From: Arthrobacter sp.
GTDB lineage: Bacteria > Actinomycetota > Actinomycetes > Actinomycetales > Micrococcaceae
Length of the DNA: 19,615 nt
NCBI GenBank assembly: GCA_025464925.1
Contig: JAODMS010000027.1
Location: 1-19,615, forward strand
Reading direction: 5' to 3'
The notes under the pieces were generated by a model. The model saw only the letters and a program-made list of their open reading frames with translations. It had not been told where the DNA came from and ran no database searches. Below are positions 1 through 7,286 of the stretch, one piece after another; within the stretch, counting starts at the first letter, position 1, and each line of letters begins with the position of its first letter. The translations under genes were made by a program, and so were the position numbers.

Positions 1-988
1 GGGACATGTACTCGGCGAAGGATTCGTTGAGCCACAGGTCGTTCCACCAGCGCATCGTGACGAGGTCGCCGAACCACATGTGGGCGAGCTCGTGCAGCAC
101 GGTGATGGCGCGGCGCTCCACCTGGGCGTCGGTGACCTTGCCGCGGAAGATGTAACCCTCCAGGATGGTGACCGCCCCGGCGTTGAACTCCGGAACGAAG
201 AGCTGGTCGTACTTCTCGAACGGGTACGGGCAGCCGAACTGCGCCTCGAAGAACTCGAATCCCTGCCGGGTGAGTTCGAAGATGTTGTCCGCGTCGAGGT
301 ACTGCATGAGGGACTTGCGGGCAAAGATGCCCAGGGGAATGACGCGGCCGTCGGTGGAGGACACCTGGCTGCGGACGGACTGGTAGGGCCCGGCGATGAG
401 GGCCGTGACGTAGGAGGACAGCCGGGGCGTGGGAGGAAATTCCCACACGGAGCGGGCTCCGCCGTCGGTGCCGGGAATGGTCTCGACCGGCACCGGGGTG
501 GGCGAGTTGGACACCACGTCCCAGTGCGAGGGGGCGGTGACGGTAAACGTGAAGCTGGCCTTGAGGTCGGGCTGTTCGAAGACGGCGAACATGCGGCGGG
601 AGTCGGGGACCTCGAACTGGGTGTAGAGGTAGACCTCGTTGTCCACCGGGTCCACGAAGCGGTGCAGCCCTTCGCCGGTGTTCATGTACGGGGCTTCGGC
701 CACGACCAGCAGCTCGTTGTGGGCGGAGAGCTCCGGCAGCTGGATGCGGATACCGTCGGAGACCTCCGCGGGGTCAAGCTCGCGCCCGTTCAGGGTCACG
801 CTGTGCACGGCGTGCGTCACGGCGTCGATGAAGGTGGAGGAACCAGGCACAGCGGTGAACTTCACGGCAGTGGTGGAGCCGAAGACATCCTCACCCCGCG
901 TCAGGTCCAGGCTGACTTCGTAGGATTCGACGGCGATCAGGGCGGCGCGTTCACGGGCTTCGGTGCGCGTCAGGTTCATACCGGGCAA
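1..988 (-). CDS. pepN: Aminopeptidase N (M1 family), N-terminal 329 residues, GAMEN motif missing
   Basis: M1 zinc metallopeptidases remove N-terminal residues from peptides in the cytoplasm. The gene runs off the left edge, so only the N-terminal domain and part of the catalytic domain are present. The zinc site is intact: HELAH at residues 299-303, followed 18 residues later by the third ligand Glu322 in LNESFAEY. The exopeptidase motif should read NAGAMENAGAVT, but here it reads NAGAVT (residues 269-274), so MENAGA or its equivalent is absent with the frame preserved. I chose the TTG at 988: GGAGG lies 6 nt upstream and the resulting (M)PGMNLTRTEA matches the usual actinobacterial PepN N-terminus. 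The ATG at 979 is the alternative but sits 15 nt from that site. The gene is divergent from the membrane-protein gene at 1134. Identity is secure; full aminopeptidase activity is doubtful. Confidence 0.95.
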   Translation of the reverse strand, partial: MPGMNLTRTEARERAALIAVESYEVSLDLTRGEDVFGSTTAVKFTAVPGSSTFIDAVTHAVHSVTLNGRELDPAEVSDGIRIQLPELSAHNELLVVAEAPYMNTGEGLHRFVDPVDNEVYLYTQFEVPDSRRMFAVFEQPDLKASFTFTVTAPSHWDVVSNSPTPVPVETIPGTDGGARSVWEFPPTPRLSSYVTALIAGPYQSVRSQVSSTDGRVIPLGIFARKSLMQYLDADNIFELTRQGFEFFEAQFGCPYPFEKYDQLFVPEFNAGAVTILEGYIFRGKVTDAQVERRAITVLHELAHMWFGDLVTMRWWNDLWLNESFAEYMS

Positions 989-1040
989 GTGGGGCCTCCA
1001 GGAAGAGTTAGGGATCGCCGGCCGCCGCAGCTGCCGGCGG

Positions 1041-1072
1041 CACAGTTCGGTACTGTGAAATTATTCTTTCAC
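1041..1072. promoter_or_regulatory. Two overlapping perfect dyads in the pepN divergent promoter region
   Basis: CACAGT-N5-ACTGTG occupies 1041-1057 and GTGAAA-N6-TTTCAC occupies 1055-1072; the two share three bases. Both are perfect 6-bp arms with operator-like spacing. They lie between the divergent pepN and membrane-protein genes and overlap the best pepN -10 candidate. A regulator site is inferred; no protein family is assigned. Confidence 0.45.
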
Positions 1073-1090
1073 GTCAGCGGGCTGTGGCAA
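1060..1090 (-). promoter_or_regulatory. Possible pepN promoter
   Basis: On the minus strand TTGCCA (1090-1085) precedes AGAATA (1067-1062) by 17 nt, or AATAAT (1065-1060) by 19 nt. The AT-rich patch is unusual for this GC-rich window. The match is moderate and the start point is inferred. Confidence 0.35.
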
Positions 1091-1121
1091 GTTGCCTGGA
1101 TCACGGAAAGTCCCGCAGCGG

Positions 1122-1127
1122 TAGCGT
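1122..1127 (+). promoter_or_regulatory. -10 box TAGCGT, probable leaderless start
   Basis: TAGCGT ends 6 nt before the ATG at 1134. The only purine-rich stretch (GGAG, 1129-1132) is one base from the ATG, too close to act as a ribosome-binding site. Actinobacterial leaderless mRNAs typically show TANNNT about 6-7 nt before the start codon. Confidence 0.5.
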
Positions 1128-1133
1128 TGGAGT

Positions 1134-2135
1134 ATGGAAAAGTTTTGGGATGCCGTTGACACCAAGGCCCTGCGCTTTGCGGTGGGCTTCCCTCTGGTGC
1201 TGGCCGTGGGCTTCGTGGTCTGTGCCTTCCTCGTCCGGTCCGATTTGCCCGAGCCGCTGGCCGTCCGCTGGACCGAGCACGGGGCCGCGGCCTTTGCGCC
1301 GTTTCCTGCCGTGGCCGGAGTCGGCGCCGCGCTGATCGTACTGGTGGGGTGGGCCGTCCTGGCGCAGGCGGTGCCGCTGTCCCGGCCTGCGGTGATGCGC
1401 CGCATCATGATGGGGGCGGGACTGTCCCTGAGCCTCTTCGTGACGACGGTCCTCGCCGCCTTACTGGTGGGCCAGGTGGGCCTGGACAACGCGCGGGACT
1501 CCCGGCTGGACGGGTCCGTCCTGGCCCTGGGCAGCGGGGCAGCACTTGCTCTCGGGGTAATCATGGGCCTCGTCTTCAAGGCTGACGAACGCTGGTCCGT
1601 CGATGATGACAGGGCCCTGCGCGAAGCCCTCGAGCGCGAACTGGACCCGGAGCTTGCCCTGGACTCCGTCAGCCTGTGGGTCCATGCCCGCAGCTCGGTC
1701 TTCGTCATGATCGGGATCGCGTCGCTGTTTCCCGCGGCCCTCATCACCATCGCGGTGCCCTGGCTGGCTGCACTCCTCGTGGTCATGGCCCTGCTGGGCG
1801 CGGCCTCCCTGTTCGCCCGGATCCGCGTCGACCGGGGCGGCCTGCGGGTCTTCGCCGCGGGAATCCTGCGGGTCGTCGAGGTGCCGGCCGCGGCCATCGA
1901 CGCCGCCACGCCCAAGGAGGTCAAGGCGGCGGATTACGGCGGCTGGGGCTACCGGAGCCACGGCACCACCACGGCGCTGCTGGTCAGCAGCGGCCCCGCC
2001 GTCGCCGTCGACCGTTTGGACGGGCGCCGGCTGGTAGTGAGCGGCGGCAGCACCGCCTCGGCGGACAACGTGGCGCAGGTCCTGTCCCGGGTGGCGGCCC
2101 GGGCGCGCCGGAACGACGACACGGCGGGCCTGTGA
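1134..2135 (+). CDS. DUF1648-type multi-helix membrane protein
   Basis: This 333-residue protein has about six hydrophobic segments (roughly residues 14-34, 58-80, 91-113, 127-148, 187-207 and 210-229). The first helix and following loop, with SDLPEPLAVRWTEHG at about 36-50, have the look of the DUF1648 domain (typically LPxxIPxHWxxxG). Between helices four and five is a charged cytoplasmic loop rich in Asp, Glu and Arg (150-178). The C-terminal 100 residues form a soluble, beta-rich region reminiscent of a PH-like membrane-associated domain. No catalytic motif is visible and the function is unknown. In M. tuberculosis the slot between pepN and rpiB is held by the DsbA-like Rv2466c; here this gene occupies it and the DsbA homologue is downstream of clpX. 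Translation is probably leaderless. Confidence 0.8.
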   Translation: MEKFWDAVDTKALRFAVGFPLVLAVGFVVCAFLVRSDLPEPLAVRWTEHGAAAFAPFPAVAGVGAALIVLVGWAVLAQAVPLSRPAVMRRIMMGAGLSLSLFVTTVLAALLVGQVGLDNARDSRLDGSVLALGSGAALALGVIMGLVFKADERWSVDDDRALREALERELDPELALDSVSLWVHARSSVFVMIGIASLFPAALITIAVPWLAALLVVMALLGAASLFARIRVDRGGLRVFAAGILRVVEVPAAAIDAATPKEVKAADYGGWGYRSHGTTTALLVSSGPAVAVDRLDGRRLVVSGGSTASADNVAQVLSRVAARARRNDDTAGL

Positions 2136-2180
2136 GCGGCGGGCCGGGAAGGGATGCAGTCCAGACACCCGGCCGCCCGC
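2136..2180 (+). terminator. GC-rich hairpin directly after the membrane-protein stop
   Basis: Arms 2136-2148 and 2168-2180 pair at 11 of 13 positions around a 19-nt loop, starting at the base after the TGA. There is no U-tract, so it is a terminator-like hairpin only. Confidence 0.35.
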
Positions 2181-2253
2181 ACCCTAGTACGCTTGGAACA
2201 GCCCCCACCCGCAGCCCCGCAGCCCAGCGGGGCCCCGACCGAACGGATACGCC

Positions 2254-2745
2254 GTGACCACTTCTGACCTGCCGCGCGTGCACATCGCCACCGACCATGC
2301 CGGGATGGAGCTCAGCGCCCACCTGGTACGCCACCTCGGCGCCCAGGGCTACGAAGTGATCGACCACGGACCCCAGGCCTACGACGCGCTGGACGACTAC
2401 CCGTCCTTCTGCATCGACGCCGCCCGCGCCGTCGTGGCCGACCAGGAAGCCGGCACCAACGCCCTGGGCATTGTCCTCGGCGGCTCCGGCAACGGCGAAC
2501 AGATTGCCGCCAACAAGGTCAAGGGCGTGCGGGCCGCGCTGGCCTGGAACCTGTCCACGGCGCAACTTGCCCGCCAGCACAACGACGCCAACGTCGTCGC
2601 CGTCGGCGGCCGCCAGCACAGCGTGGAGGAGGCGGCCGCCATCATCGAGGCGTTCCTGACGGAGCCCTTCAGCGGCGACGAGCGACACCTCCGCAGGATC
2701 GGCCAGATCGCCGCCTACGAGCGTGCCGGCGAGGTTGCCGAGTAG
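2254..2745 (+). CDS. rpiB: RpiB-type sugar-phosphate isomerase (ribose-5-phosphate isomerase B)
   Basis: RpiB interconverts ribose-5-phosphate and ribulose-5-phosphate in the non-oxidative pentose phosphate pathway. The 163-residue length and motifs fit the mycobacterial-type enzyme: DHAG at 14-17 (phosphate and sugar binding), GGSGNGE at 76-82 with Ser and Glu in place of the catalytic Cys of E. coli RpiB, then AWN (97-99) and RQHNDANV (107-114), whose His is expected to open the ring. The start is a GTG. No good ribosome-binding site is seen upstream, so the start rests on similarity to the family N-terminus. The TAG stop shares its last base with the GTG of the following nei gene, which points to one transcript and translational coupling. 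A TACGCT hexamer at 2188-2193 is a weak -10 candidate. Confidence 0.92.
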   Translation: MTTSDLPRVHIATDHAGMELSAHLVRHLGAQGYEVIDHGPQAYDALDDYPSFCIDAARAVVADQEAGTNALGIVLGGSGNGEQIAANKVKGVRAALAWNLSTAQLARQHNDANVVAVGGRQHSVEEAAAIIEAFLTEPFSGDERHLRRIGQIAAYERAGEVAE

Positions 2746-3662
2746 TGCCGGAAGGCCATTCGGTCCACCGGCTGGGGCGCCAGTTCGGGGACGTCTTCGT
2801 GGGCGAGCACCTCGCGGTCTCAAGCCCGCAGGGGCGGTTCGCCCAGGGTGCAGCCCTGCTGGACGGACACGTCCTGACGGGGTCCTACGCGCACGGAAAG
2901 CATCTCTTCCTGGAGTTCGACCACGGGCTGGTGCTCCACGTCCATCTGGGCCTCTACGGCGCCTGGGGCTTCGGCGGGGACAGCACCTTCCGTGGCGCCT
3001 CCAGCATCGGCGCGCCCCGGAAGGTGGGGGAGCGGGAAGTCTACGACGGCGGTCCCCCGGACGCTGCCGGGGCCTATGCGGGGCCGCCCGACCCCGTGGG
3101 CGCCGTCCGTGTCCGGCTCGCGAGCGACCACGGCTGGGCCGACCTGCGCGGCGCCACCACCTGCGAGGCAATCACGGAGGCCGAAGCAGCGGCGGTCTCG
3201 GCCAGGCTGGGGCCGGATCCGCTCCGCAACCTCCCCGGCGACCGGAACACCTTCGTCGCCGGGGTGCTGGCCAAACGGAGGCACGTGGCGGCACTGTTGA
3301 TGGACCAGACGGTGATTGCCGGCGTCGGCAACGTCTACCGGGCGGAACTGCTGTTCCGGCAGCGCCTTGACCCCTGGGTGCCGGGAACGGCGCTGCCCGC
3401 GGAGGCAGCGCGGCGGCTGTGGGATGACACCGTGGCTCTGATGTCCGACGGCGTCCGCGACGGCCGGATCATCACCACGCCTCCGCGCTACTGGAACGAA
3501 TCCGCCGGCGGCGAGTCCCCAGGCCATCTGCCGGCCCCCGACGAGGCGCACTTCGTCTACCGACGGCACGGCCTCGACTGCCGGGACTGCGGGTCGGCGG
3601 TGGCGCTGTCGGAGCTGGGCGCCCGGAAGCTGTACTGGTGCCCGAGCTGCCAGCAGGCATGA
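2745..3662 (+). CDS. Fpg/Nei-family DNA glycosylase/AP lyase (Nei2-like)
   Basis: These enzymes excise oxidised bases and nick the resulting abasic site during base-excision repair. The protein begins (M)PEGHSVHR: the Pro2 nucleophile and Glu3 are exposed after Met removal, and PEGH is typical of the endonuclease VIII/Nei side rather than Fpg. Lys52 in HGKHLF is the conserved DNA-contacting lysine. A helix-two-turn-helix region is recognisable at GVGNVYRAELLFRQRLDPW (about 191-209). The C-terminal zinc finger has Cys279, Cys282, Cys299 and Cys302. Length is 305 residues. Translation starts at a GTG whose G is the last base of the rpiB stop. M. tuberculosis nei2 (Rv2464c) has the same neighbours rpiB and tig, which supports a Nei2 assignment. 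Confidence 0.9.
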   Translation: MPEGHSVHRLGRQFGDVFVGEHLAVSSPQGRFAQGAALLDGHVLTGSYAHGKHLFLEFDHGLVLHVHLGLYGAWGFGGDSTFRGASSIGAPRKVGEREVYDGGPPDAAGAYAGPPDPVGAVRVRLASDHGWADLRGATTCEAITEAEAAAVSARLGPDPLRNLPGDRNTFVAGVLAKRRHVAALLMDQTVIAGVGNVYRAELLFRQRLDPWVPGTALPAEAARRLWDDTVALMSDGVRDGRIITTPPRYWNESAGGESPGHLPAPDEAHFVYRRHGLDCRDCGSAVALSELGARKLYWCPSCQQA

Positions 3663-3666
3663 AAAA

Positions 3667-3686
3667 AGCCCCTCCGGAGAGGGGCT
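3667..3686. terminator. Bidirectional Rho-independent terminator between nei and tRNA-Gly
   Basis: A perfect 8-bp stem (3667-3674 with 3679-3686) closes a CGGA tetraloop just after the nei stop. Read on the minus strand it is followed by six T, making it the likely terminator of tRNA-Gly. On the plus strand it is followed by a weaker GCTTTCGTCTT tract and can also end the rpiB-nei transcript. Confidence 0.85.
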
Positions 3687-3720
3687 GCTTTCGTCTTATC
3701 GGCGTTCTGTTGCTCTGTTC

Positions 3721-3794
3721 TGGAGGGGACGACGGGAATCGAACCCGCGTAATCAGTTTGGAAGACTGAGGCTTTACCATTAAGCTACGTCCCC
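3721..3794 (-). tRNA. tRNA-Gly (anticodon TCC)
   Basis: On the minus strand a full cloverleaf is seen. The acceptor pair is GGGGACG with CGTCCCC, followed by a D arm and the anticodon loop CTTCCAA with TCC at 3762-3760. The T arm contains GGTTCGAATCC. The discriminator is T and CCA is encoded (3723-3721). It reads GGA codons, and GGG by wobble. It converges on nei and uses the terminator at 3667-3686. Confidence 0.97.
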
Positions 3795-3948
3795 GGGGAT
3801 CTGCTGACGGTATCTGTTCTGGGAACCAGGCCAGTCGGGCAATCTTCCGGGCGGCTGTTGAAGCCGGATACAACTAAACCTAATTCAGGGCCCCGGTGTC
3901 AAATGTGCAAATCGGCGCAGTTTGACCGTAGACTGTTCTGTGCACTTA

Positions 3949-4023
3949 CGGGGTGTAGCTCAGCTTGGCTAGAGCGCCTGCTTTGGGAGCAGGAAGTCGC
4001 AGGTTCAAATCCTGTCACCCCGA
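3949..4023 (+). tRNA. tRNA-Pro (anticodon TGG)
   Basis: Acceptor CGGGGTG pairs with CACCCCG and the discriminator is A4023. The anticodon stem CCTGC/GCAGG closes a TTTGGGA loop with TGG at 3984-3986. The T arm is GCAGG-TTCAAAT-CCTGT. No CCA is encoded, unlike the neighbouring tRNA-Gly. It lies 67 nt upstream of tig with no terminator between them, so a shared primary transcript is possible. M. tuberculosis also has Gly and Pro tRNA genes next to tig. Confidence 0.97.
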
Positions 4024-4090
4024 CTCTGCAGGTACTGCCAGAACGTGGCGATGCAGACCCCCATCCCCCAATACCAGGAGTACTTAGGCT

Positions 4091-5506
4091 GTGAAGAGCG
4101 CTGTCGAGAACCTCACCCCCACGCGGGTCAAGCTCAATGTTGAGGTCCCCTTCGAGGAACTGAAGCCCAGCATCGCAGAGGCATACAAGACTGTTGCTTC
4201 GCAGATCCAGGTCCCCGGTTTCCGCAAGGGTAAGGTCCCCTCCAAGCTCATTGACCAGCGCGTTGGCCGCGGCTATGTCCTGGAGACCGCCATCAATGAA
4301 GGCCTCAACGGCTGGTACCAGGCCGCTGTCCAGGAAACCGGCATCCGTCCCCTGAGCCGTCCCGAGGTCGAGATCACCGAAGTTCCGGACCCCTCCGCCA
4401 CCGACGGGGAGCTCAAGTTCCACGCCGAGGTCGACGTCCGCCCCGAGATCGAACTGCCCGACTACGCCGGCATCAAGGTCGAAGTTGCAGCAGCCGAATC
4501 CAGCGACGCTGACGTCGACAAGGCCCTGGACGAACTCCGCGGCCGCTTCGGCACGTTGAAGTCCGTGGACCGTCCGGCAGCCGACGGTGACTTCCTGACC
4601 ATCGACATTGCCGCCTCCATCGACGGCGCCGAGGTTGACTCCGCCTCGGGCCTGTCCTACCAGGTCGGCGCAGGCACCATGCTCGAAGGCCTCGACGAAG
4701 CCGTCACCGCCCTCAGCGCCGACGAGGACGCCATCTTCGGCACCACCTTGGTGGGCGGCGAGCACGCCGGCGAAGCCGCCCAGGTCAAGGTGACCGTCAA
4801 GTCCGTCAAGGAGCGCGAGCTGCCTGAGGCTGACGATGACTTCGCGCAGCTGGCCAGCGAATTCGACACCCTAGCTGAACTCCGCGAGGACCTCGCCAAG
4901 CAGGCCGCCGGATCCAAGGTCGTCGAGCAGGGCGTAGAGGCCCGCGACAAGGTCCTCGACAAGCTCGTCGAGCTCGTCGAGGTTCCCGTACCGGAATCCG
5001 TCGTCGAAGAGCAGCTTGAAGCCCACTTCAAGGAGGAGAACTCCCACGGTGAGGGCGAGCACGACACCGAAGAGCACCGCGCCGAGGTCAAGGCCAACAC
5101 CCAGCGTGCCTTCCAGAACGAGGTCATCCTGGACGCCATCGCTGACAAGGAAGAAGTCAACGTCAGCCAGAACGAGCTGATCGACTACATCGTCACGACC
5201 GCCGGCCAGTACGGCATGGACCCGAACCAGTTCGCCCAGATCATCGACCAGAGCGGCCAGGTCCCCATGATGGTCTCCGAGGTCCGCCGCCGCAAGGCAC
5301 TGGCCGTCGTCCTGGGCCAGGCCGAGGTCACCGACTCCGAGGGCAACACCGTTGACCTCAGTGACTTCGTCCGCCCCGGCGACGAAGAGGCTCCCGCCGC
5401 AGGCGGGGAAGAGGCTTCCGAAACCGCCGTGGAGGACGCTGCGTCCGAGGACGCAGCAGCCACCGAGGCCACGCCGAACGAGGACACGGCAGCCGCGAAG
5501 TCCTAA
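4091..5506 (+). CDS. tig: Trigger factor (ribosome-associated chaperone, peptidyl-prolyl isomerase)
   Basis: Trigger factor binds the ribosome exit tunnel and shields nascent chains. The N-terminal ribosome-binding domain (about 1-120) carries the signature GFRKGKVP at 43-50. An FKBP-type isomerase domain follows at about 155-243 and the helical chaperone domain at about 250-425. The last 40 residues are an Ala/Glu/Asp-rich tail with no fold, common in actinobacterial orthologues. The start is GTG, with AGGAG 10 nt upstream. Codon use is strongly biased to C- and G-ending codons, as expected for a highly expressed gene. It is followed by a strong terminator, so clpP1P2 need their own promoter. 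Confidence 0.97.
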   Translation: MKSAVENLTPTRVKLNVEVPFEELKPSIAEAYKTVASQIQVPGFRKGKVPSKLIDQRVGRGYVLETAINEGLNGWYQAAVQETGIRPLSRPEVEITEVPDPSATDGELKFHAEVDVRPEIELPDYAGIKVEVAAAESSDADVDKALDELRGRFGTLKSVDRPAADGDFLTIDIAASIDGAEVDSASGLSYQVGAGTMLEGLDEAVTALSADEDAIFGTTLVGGEHAGEAAQVKVTVKSVKERELPEADDDFAQLASEFDTLAELREDLAKQAAGSKVVEQGVEARDKVLDKLVELVEVPVPESVVEEQLEAHFKEENSHGEGEHDTEEHRAEVKANTQRAFQNEVILDAIADKEEVNVSQNELIDYIVTTAGQYGMDPNQFAQIIDQSGQVPMMVSEVRRRKALAVVLGQAEVTDSEGNTVDLSDFVRPGDEEAPAAGGEEASETAVEDAASEDAAATEATPNEDTAAAKS

Positions 5507-5515
5507 TAATCCCTG

Positions 5516-5556
5516 CCGGCAGCCCCTGGATCACCGATCCGGGGGCTGCCGGTTTT
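5516..5556 (+). terminator. Strong Rho-independent terminator of tig
   Basis: A 17-bp stem (5516-5532 with 5536-5552, one T-G wobble) closes an ACC triloop and is followed by TTTT. It lies 9 nt after the tig stop. Confidence 0.93.
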
Positions 5557-5616
5557 AAGCCGCGCGTTCTCCCTCCTGTCGTCCCTCCGGGGGCGGGCAC
5601 GCGGGCGTCCGGCAAT

Positions 5617-5634
5617 CGTGCGCCGTCAGCGAAC
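5617..5634 (-). promoter_or_regulatory. Putative ClgR binding site upstream of clpP1P2
   Basis: Read on the minus strand, 5631-5621 is CGCTGACGGCG. It matches every position of the core CGCYNANRGCG that I recall for the actinobacterial clp regulator ClgR, and the 5' flank TGTT also fits. ClgR is known to activate clpP1P2 in Corynebacterium and Streptomyces. The site centre lies about 47 nt upstream of the -10 candidate at 5673, which suits an activator. The consensus is from memory and binding is inferred. Confidence 0.6.
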
Positions 5635-5672
5635 AGCCCCGCGGCTGAGCACAAAGCGGCTGCGAAAACCGT

Positions 5673-5678
5673 TAGTGT
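5673..5678 (+). promoter_or_regulatory. Candidate -10 box of the clpP1 promoter
   Basis: TAGTGT lies 66 nt before the clpP1 ATG and downstream of the ClgR-like site. No good -35 hexamer is found 17 nt upstream, which is compatible with activator dependence. Confidence 0.4.
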
Positions 5679-5693
5679 CCAAGTAGGAAAGTT

Positions 5694-5717
5694 CAGTGAC
5701 GTCGTCCAGTGACGTCA
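5694..5717 (+). repeat. Direct repeat CAGTGACGTC x2 in the clpP1 leader
   Basis: Identical 10-mers lie at 5694-5703 and 5707-5716, offset by 13 nt. The second runs into a perfect 8-bp palindrome TGACGTCA (5710-5717). They lie between the -10 candidate and the clpP1 ribosome-binding site, so they could be a second regulator site or an RNA element. Confidence 0.6.
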
Positions 5718-5743
5718 CCGTCGCCAGCGAGAGGTAAGTACAC

Positions 5744-6391
5744 ATGTCACAGCAAGCAGGGGCCCCCCGGATGGCTACCGTCGATCCGGCAGCCCAGGAT
5801 AACTACATTTACAACCGCCTGCTGAAAGAGCGCATCATCTGGCTCGGCTCCGAGGTCCGCGACGAAAACGCCAACGCGATCTGCTCGCAGTTGCTGCTCC
5901 TCTCGGCCGAGAATCCCGAAAAGGACATCTACCTCTACATCAACTCACCCGGCGGCTCTGTCACCGCAGGGATGGCCATTTACGACACCATGCAGTTCAT
6001 TCCGAATGACGTCGTCACCGTGGCAACCGGACTCGCCGCGTCCATGGGACAGTTCCTTCTGTCCTCCGGCACCAAGGGCAAGCGCTACGCCACCCCCAAC
6101 GCCCGCATCCTCATGCACCAGCCTTCCGGCGGCATCGGCGGCACGGCCTCGGACATCAAGATCCAGGCCGAGTTGATCCTGCACATGAAGAAGGTGATGG
6201 CCGAACTGACCGCCGAGCAGACCGGGCAGTCGGTGGACACCATCCTCAAGGACAATGACCGTGACAAGTGGTTCACCGCGGCGGACGCCCTGGAGTACGG
6301 CTTCTTCGACAAGATCGCGGCGCATGCGGGATCCGTGGCTGGCGGCGGCGGAACAAACGCCAACGGCAACGGCACCGGCACCGAGATCTGA
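5744..6391 (+). CDS. clpP1: ATP-dependent Clp protease proteolytic subunit ClpP1
   Basis: This is a serine peptidase that forms heptameric rings. In actinobacteria ClpP1 and ClpP2 make a mixed tetradecamer fed by ClpX or ClpC1. The catalytic triad is visible as Ser100 (GLAASMGQ), His125 (LMHQPSGG) and Asp174 (NDRDKWF). The oligomerisation and substrate-groove motif INSPGGSV is at 67-73. The Gly/Asn-rich tail (about 198-215) is poorly conserved. The ATG is preceded by GAGAGG about 9 nt upstream. clpP2 begins 38 nt downstream with no terminator between, so the two are an operon. The ClgR-like site upstream suggests stress-responsive control. Length is 215 residues, normal for the family. Confidence 0.96.
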   Translation: MSQQAGAPRMATVDPAAQDNYIYNRLLKERIIWLGSEVRDENANAICSQLLLLSAENPEKDIYLYINSPGGSVTAGMAIYDTMQFIPNDVVTVATGLAASMGQFLLSSGTKGKRYATPNARILMHQPSGGIGGTASDIKIQAELILHMKKVMAELTAEQTGQSVDTILKDNDRDKWFTAADALEYGFFDKIAAHAGSVAGGGGTNANGNGTGTEI

Positions 6392-6429
6392 CCGGCACCT
6401 AGATAGAAATGAATTCAGGAGCAATGAAC

Positions 6430-7092
6430 ATGAACTACAATTTCGGATCGACTGCCGGTAACCTGCCGAGCAGCCGCTACGTGCTGCCGCAGTTCGAAGA
6501 GCGCACCCCCTACGGCTTCAAGCGCCAGGACCCGTACACCAAGCTGTTCGAGGACCGCATCATCTTCCTGGGCGTCCAGGTCGACGACGCCTCGGCCGAC
6601 GATGTGATGGCGCAGCTGCTCGTACTCGAGTCCACCGACCCGGACCGCGACATCACGCTCTACATCAACTCTCCCGGCGGCTCCTTCACCGCCATGACCG
6701 CGATCTACGACACCATGACGTACATCCGGCCGGAGATCCAGACCGTCTGCCTGGGCCAGGCCGCCAGCGCCGCTGCCGTGCTCCTCGCGGCAGGCACGCC
6801 GGGCAAGCGCCTGGCCTTGCCCAACGCCCGCGTCCTGATCCACCAGCCCTCGCTGTCCGGCGGGCAGGGCGGCCAGGCCTCCGACCTGGAGATCCAGGCA
6901 GCCGAGGTCATGCGGATGCGTTCCTGGCTCGAGGACACCCTGGCCAAGCACTCCGGCCGGACGCCCGAGCAGGTGAACAATGACATCGAGCGCGACAAGA
7001 TCCTCACCGCGGCCGAGGCCATGCAGTACGGACTCATCGACCAGGTCCTCGATTCACGCAAAATGAAGCCCCAGGCGATAACCGCCAGGTAA
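6430..7092 (+). CDS. clpP2: ATP-dependent Clp protease proteolytic subunit ClpP2
   Basis: This is the second ClpP paralogue and partner of ClpP1 in the mixed protease core. The catalytic residues are Ser113 (GQAASAAA), His138 (LIHQPSLS) and Asp189 (IERDK). It has a two-residue insertion after the His compared with ClpP1. The start is chosen at 6430 because AGGAG (6417-6421) lies 8 nt before it. In-frame ATGs at 6424 (2 nt from that site) and 6409 (no site upstream) are less likely. The N-terminal extension before the ClpP fold is longer than in ClpP1 and may be processed. A hairpin terminator follows, separating it from clpX. Confidence 0.95.
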   Translation: MNYNFGSTAGNLPSSRYVLPQFEERTPYGFKRQDPYTKLFEDRIIFLGVQVDDASADDVMAQLLVLESTDPDRDITLYINSPGGSFTAMTAIYDTMTYIRPEIQTVCLGQAASAAAVLLAAGTPGKRLALPNARVLIHQPSLSGGQGGQASDLEIQAAEVMRMRSWLEDTLAKHSGRTPEQVNNDIERDKILTAAEAMQYGLIDQVLDSRKMKPQAITAR

Positions 7093-7105
7093 CAGGCAAT
7101 TCCCG

Positions 7106-7146
7106 ACGCCGGTGCGGCCCAGCTTAAAATAGCCGCACCGGCGTTT
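7106..7146 (+). terminator. Terminator between clpP2 and clpX
   Basis: A perfect 13-bp stem (7106-7118 with 7132-7144) surrounds a 13-nt A/T-rich loop and is followed by TTTGCTTT. It ends, or attenuates, the clpP1P2 transcript before clpX. Confidence 0.8.
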
Positions 7147-7175
7147 GCTTTCCACCCAAGAGGCCGATTGTGACC

Positions 7176-7222
7176 TAGAGTGGAACTTGTCACGGCTGTC
7201 CTCTCCTCAGGAACGACCGTGA
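7176..7222 (+). promoter_or_regulatory. Candidate clpX promoter and 5' leader hairpin
   Basis: TAGAGT (7176-7181) is a -10 candidate without a clear -35. It would start a leader of roughly 100 nt. Just downstream, TCACGG (7190-7195) pairs with CCGTGA (7217-7222), and inside that TCCT can pair with AGGA, giving a two-tier stem-loop. The promoter is inferred. Confidence 0.35.
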
Positions 7223-7286
7223 TTTCAACACCAATGCAACGCTGGGCAGGACACAGCCAGCAGCAAGATACTAAAGGGGTTCACAT

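Noticed and set aside
80..1159. Long plus-strand ORF over the pepN region
   Set aside because: It lies opposite pepN, whose minus-strand frame carries HELAH-N18-E and the M1 fold. The plus-strand product is low-complexity Gly/Val/Asp, typical of antisense frames in GC-rich DNA.
6409..6429. Upstream ATGs (6409, 6424) as the clpP2 start
   Set aside because: The Shine-Dalgarno AGGAG at 6417-6421 is correctly spaced only for the ATG at 6430.
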